A DNA stretch of 39,542 nucleotides from Candidatus Daviesbacteria bacterium (GTDB lineage: Bacteria; Patescibacteriota; Microgenomatia; Daviesbacterales; UBA10151). The position numbers and the translations under genes are program-made. This document shows positions 23,625 to 30,001 of the stretch, in pieces; the first letter of the stretch is position 1; each line of letters begins with the position of its first letter. The stretch covers positions 1 to 39,542 of the forward strand of contig JAKFWZ010000102.1 in NCBI GenBank assembly GCA_021731695.1, given 5' to 3'. The notes under the pieces were generated by a model. That model did not search any database, was not told the DNA's origin, and was given only the letters and a program-made list of their open reading frames with translations.

Positions 23625-23864
23625 ATGTGTTTAGGTGAATTAGAACCACAAAGTAAAACAATTGCTAGAAAAGCTACAGTTATTGGAGCTAATGGAGAAA
23701 TTTATCCTCAGGTGGTTGCCATGGGTCCTGTGATTTATGAACAATTAGGAAGGGGATATGAACCTGTAATTAGGGTTTATGGAAATCCCAAAAGAGTACC
23801 TAACGGTGCAATGCTAGTAAGATTTCAAGCAGTCTATGATAAAAAAGGCGAAAGAGTGCTCTGA
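23625..23864 (+). CDS. Unknown 79-aa protein controlled by the T-box
   Basis: Start chosen at ATG 23625 because GGAAGGTGAT (23611-23620), an extended Shine-Dalgarno, lies 4 nt upstream; it is one of the strongest ribosome sites in the window. A GTG at 23616 lies inside this site and is rejected. The product begins MCLGELEPQ and looks like a small beta-rich cytoplasmic protein (KATVIGANGEIYPQVVAMGPVIYEQ shown in part; RVYGNPKRVPNGAMLVRF). It has no Trp and only one Cys (residue 2). No family is recognised. T-boxes normally govern aminoacyl-tRNA synthetases or amino acid transport and synthesis, and this is none of them by appearance, so it may be a small regulator or amino-acid-linked factor; that is speculation. 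Confidence 0.75.
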   Translation: MCLGELEPQSKTIARKATVIGANGEIYPQVVAMGPVIYEQLGRGYEPVIRVYGNPKRVPNGAMLVRFQAVYDKKGERVL

Positions 23865-23880
23865 TTTTTCAGGGCACCCT

Positions 23881-23908
23881 TTGATTTTTATTGCCTTTAA
23901 AATATACT
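23881..23908 (+). promoter_or_regulatory. Leaderless promoter of the APH(6)-like gene
   Basis: TTGATT (23881-23886), 16-nt spacer, TATACT (23903-23908); the ATG at 23915 follows 6 nt later. Confidence 0.65.
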
Positions 23909-23914
23909 TCCTTC

Positions 23915-24826
23915 ATGGATCAGAATTTCGTTAAAAGTACGTTATCCCTATTAGGCGAGGAAAAAGGAAAAGCTTGGCTTTCGAAAATTCCTGAACTCAT
24001 TAAAATTTATGAAAAAAAATGGAATCTAATAAGCCAGGGATCTTTTGAAAATCTTTCGATAAATTATGTTGAGAAAGTGAGAACTGCAGATGGGAAAGAT
24101 GCTGTTTTAAAAATAGGAGTTCCCTCTGACAATGAATTCCTAAGAGAAGTCGAGACTTTAAAATTATTTAATGGAAAGGGCTCTATAAAACTTCTGGAAG
24201 TTGACATTGATGACTTTGCAATGATTCTCGAAAGATGTATCCCAGGGAAACCATTAAGTGAATTAAATAACGAAGAAGAGGAAATTAAAATATTTGCTGA
24301 TGTTTGTAACAAACTTTGGATAGCAGCAACCCCGGAAATGAAACAAGACAAAGCATCTGATGAAATAAAATATTTCGACTGGTACTTTGAGAATATTGAA
24401 AATACTGCTAATTTGATTCCCATAGATTTAGTACAAAAAGCTAAAGAAGTGTTTGAAGACTTAATTGCCTCTCAGGGCAAACTATGCTTACTTCATTCAG
24501 ATTTGCATCATGATAATATTTTGTCATCAGAGAGAGGTTGGTTATCGATTGATCCTAAAGGGGTTATAGGTGAAAGAGAATATGAAAGTGCGGTATATAT
24601 TCATAATCCCCACTCAAGATTTAAAGAAAATGATAATTTAATAGATGTAGATTTTTTCAACAGAAGAATTCAATTGCTTGCAAAATATTTAGATCTTGAT
24701 AAAAGAAGAATTGCTCAGTGGGCTTTTGTAAAACAGACCATTTCTCTTATATGGACAGCAATGGATCATAAAACCAAAGATGAAACATGGTTAAAAATTT
24801 CTAGAGTTTTGGAAAAATTAATATGA
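23915..24826 (+). CDS. APH(6)/hydroxyurea-phosphotransferase-like kinase
   Basis: 303 aa from ATG 23915, fixed by the leaderless promoter; an upstream TTG at 23891 lies across the -10 box. It has the aminoglycoside-phosphotransferase fold: DAVLKIG with the ATP-binding Lys, LLHSDLHHDNIL with catalytic Asp and metal-binding Asn, and WLSIDPKGVIGEREYE with the second metal Asp. The SIDPKG variant is typical of the streptomycin 6-phosphotransferase/hydroxyurea group. In an environmental small-genome bacterium the natural substrate is more likely a metabolite than an antibiotic; resistance should not be assumed. It overlaps the HAD gene by 4 nt (ATGA), so the two are coupled. Confidence 0.8.
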   Translation: MDQNFVKSTLSLLGEEKGKAWLSKIPELIKIYEKKWNLISQGSFENLSINYVEKVRTADGKDAVLKIGVPSDNEFLREVETLKLFNGKGSIKLLEVDIDDFAMILERCIPGKPLSELNNEEEEIKIFADVCNKLWIAATPEMKQDKASDEIKYFDWYFENIENTANLIPIDLVQKAKEVFEDLIASQGKLCLLHSDLHHDNILSSERGWLSIDPKGVIGEREYESAVYIHNPHSRFKENDNLIDVDFFNRRIQLLAKYLDLDKRRIAQWAFVKQTISLIWTAMDHKTKDETWLKISRVLEKLI

Positions 24827-25287
24827 TTAAAGTTTTGCTATTTGATTTCTCCAGAGTTTTGCTTCATCCAACTGATGAAACATATTCAGGTAGCTTAAAT
24901 AATTTACATCGTGAATTGAAAGATGATGAGAGTTATTATTTGTTTAATTATTTTAAGTTAAATGAAGAGCTCCTGGATTTTATAAAAACTTTAAAAGATA
25001 AATATAAACTCTGTATTTTTACAACAGATTTTATTCAAAGTGATCCACTGATAAAAGAAAAAATAGACCCGATATTTTCCAAAATCTATTCGGCGGCAGA
25101 ATTAGGAATTACAAAAAGGCATCCTGAGTCGTATAAATTTATAGCAGATGATTTAGGGGTTAAACCTGAAGAAATATTTTTTACAGATGATATGGAAAGG
25201 AATATAGAAGCCGCAAAAGAAGCAGGTTTGCAGGCACTTCGTTTTAAACACAATGACGAATTGATAAATCAACTGAAAAGTATTTAA
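24823..25287 (+). CDS. HAD-superfamily protein with altered motif I
   Basis: 154 aa. HAD core: motif I LLFDFSRVLL (nucleophile Asp8), motif II FTTD, Lys in GITKRHPESY as motif III, and FFTDDMERN as motif IV. The second Asp of the phosphatase DxD signature is Ser10 here, which argues against an ordinary phosphomonoesterase and for an altered activity or a phosphate-binding role. The cap is small (about 20-60). It is translationally coupled to the APH(6)-like kinase; a kinase-HAD pair could act on the same phosphorylated small molecule. Its stop lies 2 nt from the 3' end of the convergent tRNA-Glu gene. Confidence 0.8.
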   Translation: MIKVLLFDFSRVLLHPTDETYSGSLNNLHRELKDDESYYLFNYFKLNEELLDFIKTLKDKYKLCIFTTDFIQSDPLIKEKIDPIFSKIYSAAELGITKRHPESYKFIADDLGVKPEEIFFTDDMERNIEAAKEAGLQALRFKHNDELINQLKSI

Positions 25288-25288
25288 G

Positions 25289-25362
25289 TAGCGCGTACGG
25301 GAGTCGAACCCGTGATCTTAACATTGAGAATGTTATGTCCTGGACCACTAGACGAACGCGCC
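25289..25362 (-). tRNA. tRNA-Glu (anticodon CTC)
   Basis: On the minus strand the cloverleaf reads clearly: acceptor GGCGCGT with ACGCGCT (first pair G-U), D-arm GTCTAGTGGTCCAGGAC typical of tRNA-Glu, anticodon stem TAACA/TGTTA with loop TTCTCAA (anticodon CTC), and T-arm ACGGG-TTCGACT-CCCGT. CCA is not encoded. The discriminator base would be A with this pairing. Confidence 0.93.
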
Positions 25363-25586
25363 GAGCATGTAAATTTTAACAGATTTTAGCCTCCCATTCC
25401 ACTTTAATATAAAATTTATCTTGCCGGAAATTTGAAAATGCTTAAGTAAATTTATGTCAAAAAAGCGAGATTTGCAGCAAGCAGGAGAAGAAGTGACGAA
25501 AAAATTAAAGCCGATTGATTAAAAGTGATAGGACTTGAAGAAAAAGTTGTAAAAATTGGATAAGATAGGATTAAGTTCATAATAGC

Positions 25587-25615
25587 TTTCAAATTAGCTT
25601 CAAAAAATATATACT
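25587..25615 (+). promoter_or_regulatory. Leaderless promoter of lysS-serS
   Basis: TTTCAA (25587-25592), 17-nt spacer, TATACT (25610-25615); ATG 25622 is 6 nt later. The 259-nt gap 25363-25621 otherwise holds only the upstream region of the tRNA gene and a 22-codon frame from ATG 25454 that is not supported as a gene. Confidence 0.65.
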
Positions 25616-25621
25616 TTACCC

Positions 25622-27181
25622 ATGTATTGGGCGGATAAAGTAGCAAAACAAATTATTGAGTCAGGTAAATTTAAGCCTTTTTGGGTGGACGATATGTTTA
25701 CACCTTCAGGCTATCCTCATATCGGTTCGCTTCGCGGGCCAATTGTCCACGATTTAATTTTTAAGGCTTTAAAAGATCAGGGAGTCGATGCAAAATTTAC
25801 TTTTGTGATAAATGATTTTGATCCGATTGATGGTTTGCCTCCGGAAATGCAGGATGATTTCTCGCAATATATGGGACTTCCGTTAAGGAATGTTCCTTCG
25901 CCTTTAGAGGGTTATGCATCTTTTGCTGCTTATTTTGCAGATGATTACAAAAAATCCATGAAGTCTCTTGGAGTGGAGCCAGAATTTTTGTCCTCCTGGG
26001 ATATGTATCATGAAGGAAAATTTGATAAAGCGATTAAATTGGCTTTGGATAATGCTGAAGTTATTCAGGATATTTACGCCGAAGTAAGCGGCAGTAAAAA
26101 ACGGGAAGCGGGCTGGCTACCATTACAGGTAATTTGTGAGAATTGCGGAAAAATAGGAACGACCAGAGTCTTTGATTGGGACGGTGAAACTGTTGCATAT
26201 AAATGTGAACCGGAAATGGTTAAATGGGCGAAAGGCTGCGATCATGAAGGACGGATATCCCCTTTTGGAGGAAATGGAAAACTACCCTGGAAGGTTGATT
26301 GGCCTGCACATTGGATGGTTATTGGTGTAACTATAGAAGGCGCAGGTAAAGATCATTCTTCAGCAGGCGGCTCAAGAGATATTGCCAGAGAATTAGTGAA
26401 AAAAGTTTTTAAAATAAAAGAACCTTTTAATTTGCCTTATGAATTTTTTCTGATCGGCGGCAAAAAAATGGCTTCATCAAAAGGTCTTGGCTTAAAGGCC
26501 AGGGAACTTACGGAATTGATTCCACTGGAATTAGGAAGATTTTTATTTTGCAGGTACGATTATCGACAACAAGTAAATTTTGATCCAGTAGGGACAATGG
26601 CAATTCCGGATTTGTTTGATGAGTATGACAGATGCTTTATGGCTTTTCTAAAAAAAGGTGAAGAAAGTTTTTCCCGCGCTTTTGAGATGAGCCATATTGG
26701 AGAACTGCCTGAAAAAACTGAAATGTTTTTGCCTCGTTTTAGAGATGTAGCAAATTTTATTCAACAACCATCAGTTGAAATTCATAAAAAATTTACAGAA
26801 GTCAAAGGCAGCGATTTAAATGATTTGGAAAAAAAGATTTTAGATGAGCGAATTAAATATGCAAAAATCTGGCTGGAAAAATTTGCACCGGATGATTTAA
26901 AACTTGGACTTTCTAAAAACGCCGGAAGTTTTGAATTATCCGAAGAACAGAAAAAGTATTTAGGAAAAGCTGTAGAACTTGTTCACACAGATTTATCAGC
27001 GGATGAATTACAAACTAAACTTTATGAATTAACAAAAGCAATGGGAATAAATCCTAAAGTGGGTTTTCAAGCAATTTATCAAACATTAATCGGAAAAGAT
27101 TTTGGTCCGCGTGCCGGTGCTTTCATCAGACAGTATAAAAAAGAGGAAGTAATTGGTAAAATCAGTGAGGCAATAAAATGA
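25622..27181 (+). CDS. lysS: Class I lysyl-tRNA synthetase
   Basis: 519 aa. A class I synthetase with HIGS (33-36) as the HIGH motif and KMASSK (282-287) as the KMSKS motif. CENCG and C...C residues near 172-202 form the zinc-binding insertion typical of LysRS-I. Specificity for Lys follows from overall resemblance to archaeal-type LysRS: DDMFTPSGYPHIGSLRG, AGKDHSSAGGS, and YDYRQQVNFDP. Most bacteria use the unrelated class II enzyme; the class I form occurs in archaea, spirochaetes, alphaproteobacteria and many candidate-phylum bacteria. The C-terminal helical domain contacts the anticodon. It overlaps serS by 4 nt (ATGA). Symbol lysS follows common usage for LysRS-I (also called lysK). Confidence 0.93.
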   Translation: MYWADKVAKQIIESGKFKPFWVDDMFTPSGYPHIGSLRGPIVHDLIFKALKDQGVDAKFTFVINDFDPIDGLPPEMQDDFSQYMGLPLRNVPSPLEGYASFAAYFADDYKKSMKSLGVEPEFLSSWDMYHEGKFDKAIKLALDNAEVIQDIYAEVSGSKKREAGWLPLQVICENCGKIGTTRVFDWDGETVAYKCEPEMVKWAKGCDHEGRISPFGGNGKLPWKVDWPAHWMVIGVTIEGAGKDHSSAGGSRDIARELVKKVFKIKEPFNLPYEFFLIGGKKMASSKGLGLKARELTELIPLELGRFLFCRYDYRQQVNFDPVGTMAIPDLFDEYDRCFMAFLKKGEESFSRAFEMSHIGELPEKTEMFLPRFRDVANFIQQPSVEIHKKFTEVKGSDLNDLEKKILDERIKYAKIWLEKFAPDDLKLGLSKNAGSFELSEEQKKYLGKAVELVHTDLSADELQTKLYELTKAMGINPKVGFQAIYQTLIGKDFGPRAGAFIRQYKKEEVIGKISEAIK

Positions 27182-28410
27182 TAGATATTAAATTACTACG
27201 GGAAAATCCTGAAAAAGTTAAAGAGGCAGTTTCAAAGAAAAATTTTGATGTATTAGTAATCGATGAAATCCTGAATCTTGACGCAATAAAACTTGAACTT
27301 TTACAAAAAGTTGAAGAACTTCGAAAAGAAAGAAATTCTCTTGGTCGTGATGACATTGAAAAGGGTAAAGAAATTAAGGAACAATTAAAAACTTTAGAAC
27401 CGGAACTTGAAGAAGCAGAAAAAAAATTTAAACATCTATTTAATTCAGTCCCGAATTTACCGGCAGAAGATGCACCAGTTGGAAAAGGTGAAGAAGGGAA
27501 TATTGAACTTCGTATTGTTGGTGAAAAAACTGCATTTGGATTCACTGCAAAAGATCATGTTGAGTTAGGAAAAGCGTTAGATATTTTAGATTTTGAATCA
27601 GGAGCAAAAGTTTCTGGAGCCGGATTCTACTATTTAAAAAATGCCGGAGCATTACTTGAACTCGCTTTGATAAATTACGGAATTAAATTTTTATCTCATC
27701 ACGGGTTTACTCCGGTCATTACTCCTGATATAGCGAAAGAAAAATTTTATCTTGGGACTGGTTATAATCCTAAAGGCGATGAGGCTCAAACTTATAAAAT
27801 CGAAGATACTGATTTGGGTCTTATTGCCACAGCTGAAGTGACTATTGCCGGATATCATTCTGATGAAATAATTGAGTCTCTGGAAAATCCTAAATTATAC
27901 GGAGGTTACTCGCATTGTTTCAGACAGGAATCCGGGGCATATGGTAAATATTCAAAAGGCCTCTACAGAGTTCATCAATTTTCAAAAGTTGAAATGTTTG
28001 CTTATACTAAAAAAGAAGATTCAAGCGATATGCATAAAAAATTGCTCGAGCTTGAAGAAGAATTTTGGACAAGCTTGGGAATTCCATACCGGGTTTTAGA
28101 AATGTGCACAGGAGATTTGGGTTCTCAAGCTGCTAAAAAATATGATCTGGAAGCATGGATGCCGGGACGGGGAGATTGGGGTGAAGTGACATCGACTTCG
28201 AACACCACAGATTATCAGGCGAGAAATTTAAATATTAAATACCGGGAAGGCGAAAAAATTGAATATGCGCATATGTTAAACGGAACTTTAGTCGCAACTT
28301 CCCGCGCGATTATTGCTATTTTAGAAAATTATCAACAGGAAGACGGCTCTGTCAAAATTCCTGAAGTTTTAACTCCTTATATGGGAATTTCTGAAATTCC
28401 ACAATCTTAA
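27178..28410 (+). CDS. serS: Seryl-tRNA synthetase
   Basis: 410 aa, class II. The N-terminal coiled-coil arm (about 25-105: EELRKERNSLGR, EQLKTLEPELEEAEKKF) grips the long variable arm of tRNA-Ser. The catalytic domain contains GAKVSGAGFYYL, the motif 2 region YSHCFRQESGAYGKYSKGLYRVHQF (in part), CTGDLGSQAAKKYDLEAWMPG, and motif 3 LNGTLVATSRAIIAILENYQ with the ATP-binding Arg. Length is slightly short of the usual 420-430 aa. It is coupled to lysS by an ATGA overlap. Confidence 0.95.
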   Translation: MIDIKLLRENPEKVKEAVSKKNFDVLVIDEILNLDAIKLELLQKVEELRKERNSLGRDDIEKGKEIKEQLKTLEPELEEAEKKFKHLFNSVPNLPAEDAPVGKGEEGNIELRIVGEKTAFGFTAKDHVELGKALDILDFESGAKVSGAGFYYLKNAGALLELALINYGIKFLSHHGFTPVITPDIAKEKFYLGTGYNPKGDEAQTYKIEDTDLGLIATAEVTIAGYHSDEIIESLENPKLYGGYSHCFRQESGAYGKYSKGLYRVHQFSKVEMFAYTKKEDSSDMHKKLLELEEEFWTSLGIPYRVLEMCTGDLGSQAAKKYDLEAWMPGRGDWGEVTSTSNTTDYQARNLNIKYREGEKIEYAHMLNGTLVATSRAIIAILENYQQEDGSVKIPEVLTPYMGISEIPQS

Positions 28411-28571
28411 ATCTGTTCAATTTTTTAAAAAGCACCGCTCGTACTGCTGAGACTTGCTCGCTATGGATTCGCTTTGCACTGATCATATTCTAAGATAGTT
28501 TTGTAAATAACTGCAAAGCTCATCGATTGCTTTTCTGAAGAAAGACACACAGCTTTATGAAAATTTATCTC

Positions 28572-29900
28572 TTATGGAAGAGTGGATGACGTTGGTGAAG
28601 GTGAAGCAGACCTTGATCTTAATTGCTCAAGCGCACTCATGGGTGATGGGGAAGATCCTGGTAGCGTTGCGCTACTCGAGCTTGAAGGAACTTCGAAAAC
28701 CGCAGAAGTTGTAGGACTTGGTAATACTACTGGGGAAGGATCAGCAATCTGTTGAGGTGGATTTGTTAGAGGAGCTTGTGTTTGCTGAATTGGAAGTGGG
28801 GTTGGTTCTGGTGAAGTCGCAGGTTTGCCAATTCCCAAAATTAAATAAGCACTTAGAGCCGCAACTATTAATAATATTGGAATTCCTGCGACCAGTAAAA
28901 CTTTGGTTATATTAAGATGCTTTTCCGGCGGAGCACCATCAGCTCCTGTTTGAGCTGAAGTTTGTGGTTGACTGACTGAAGGATTCTGATCTGGTGCTAC
29001 AGGTGGTGTATAAATATCACCTGGTGCCTGATGTTCGCCTTCTCCCGCAATCAAATGCGATAAATCTGTTGGAGCATTTTCGTTAGGACCCGTTTCAGGT
29101 AATGGCATTCCTGTTGGAGCAGTAGCCGGCATTGGAGCAGATCCTGGTGCGGGAGGAGCCTGTGTGTCAGTTGATTGAACTGCAGATAAATCAATTGTAC
29201 CCGCTGCGTTAGGAGCTTCAGTAGACTGTCCGAAACTAGTGTTAGATGATAATGCCTGGTTTGGAGTCTCAGAAGAGCCCTGCTCAAGTGAGGTTCCTGT
29301 AGCCATATCTGCAACCGGATTAGGCTGCTGGGCTGGTATATTTGGATTCATGAAATCAGGAATAGCAGGCGTCGGCGCAGCTCCAACCGGATCAGCAGGT
29401 GCAGAAGAAGGCATGTTAAATGGATTTGGCTCAGCAGGACCCTGACTTGGTGTAAAAGCTGTATTCAAAGGATCTTGTGAAGCAGGAACTTGAGCTGGAT
29501 TTGCAGGAAATGCACTGTCCGCTGGAGCCTGAGGTGCCGCAGGCATACCAAGTTGGCTTGGATCAGTCGGAGCAACAGGTGAAGCTGTAGGAGCTTCAAA
29601 CATGCCTGGAGGGGTAGGGCTTTGTTGTAAAAAAGGATTTGTATCTAAAGGTTGTAGCGCTGCGCCACTTTGACCTAAATCAGCTCCGGGAGCAGCTGGA
29701 GCCGCAGGCCAGGTTTCTGAGGGTGCAGGTTCGATAGGTGTTGTTGGCGTGACAGAAGGATCAGCTGGTGGAATTCCACCCATAGCCATCGGATCCGGAA
29801 GTGGGGCTCCCTGACTAGGAGTTGGAGCTGCGCCAAGCGGATCTCCGGCAGGAGGAAAAGGTGAAGGTTGATTTGGATTGTTGGAGCCGTTATTATCCAT
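28572..29900 (-). CDS. Pro/Ala/Ser-rich disordered single-pass membrane protein
   Basis: 442 aa on the minus strand. Residues 1-325 are almost entirely Pro, Ala, Gly, Ser, Thr, Gln and Asn, with recurring short phrases (GAAPTPSQGAP, NPFNMP, PADP, AAPQAP), and carry no predicted globular domain. One hydrophobic helix (LLVAGIPILLIVAALSAYLIL, in part, about 335-357) is preceded by HLNITK, and a second Pro/Ser/Thr tail (about 360-442) follows. The basic residues before the helix and none after suggest that the long N-terminal part is cytoplasmic and the short tail outside. No family is recognised. The same design is common in candidate-phylum genomes. It is divergent from secA with a 101-nt shared promoter region. 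The 161-nt gap to serS downstream holds nothing recognisable. Confidence 0.65.
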   Translation of the reverse strand: MDNNGSNNPNQPSPFPPAGDPLGAAPTPSQGAPLPDPMAMGGIPPADPSVTPTTPIEPAPSETWPAAPAAPGADLGQSGAALQPLDTNPFLQQSPTPPGMFEAPTASPVAPTDPSQLGMPAAPQAPADSAFPANPAQVPASQDPLNTAFTPSQGPAEPNPFNMPSSAPADPVGAAPTPAIPDFMNPNIPAQQPNPVADMATGTSLEQGSSETPNQALSSNTSFGQSTEAPNAAGTIDLSAVQSTDTQAPPAPGSAPMPATAPTGMPLPETGPNENAPTDLSHLIAGEGEHQAPGDIYTPPVAPDQNPSVSQPQTSAQTGADGAPPEKHLNITKVLLVAGIPILLIVAALSAYLILGIGKPATSPEPTPLPIQQTQAPLTNPPQQIADPSPVVLPSPTTSAVFEVPSSSSSATLPGSSPSPMSALEQLRSRSASPSPTSSTLP

Positions 29901-29916
29901 GGACAGTACTTCAGTT

Positions 29917-29945
29917 AGTTTATTTCATATAGGCCTTTAGATCAA
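29917..29945 (-). promoter_or_regulatory. Promoter of the Pro-rich membrane protein gene (minus strand)
   Basis: On the minus strand TTGATC (29945-29940), 17-nt spacer, TAAACT (29922-29917); the ATG begins at 29900. Confidence 0.55.
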
Positions 29946-29979
29946 GTGTCTTTTTCTGGAATCTTTAACTGAATTTAGG

Positions 29980-29999
29980 TATAATCCCTCTTGTATAAT
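29980..29999 (+). promoter_or_regulatory. -10 region(s) of secA
   Basis: TATAAT (29980-29985, followed by CCC) and a second TATAAT (29994-29999). The first places the start of transcription near 29992, about 10 nt before the ATG at 30002. There is no ribosome site. Confidence 0.6.
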
Positions 30000-30001
30000 T
30001 T

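Noticed and set aside
25454-25522. 22-codon frame starting MSKKRDLQQ in the tRNA-lysS gap
   Set aside because: No ribosome site or promoter was found for it and it is too short to support alone.
28572-29900. Plus-strand frames opposite the Pro-rich gene
   Set aside because: They are shadows of its repetitive composition; the minus frame has a membrane helix, a promoter and consistent start.
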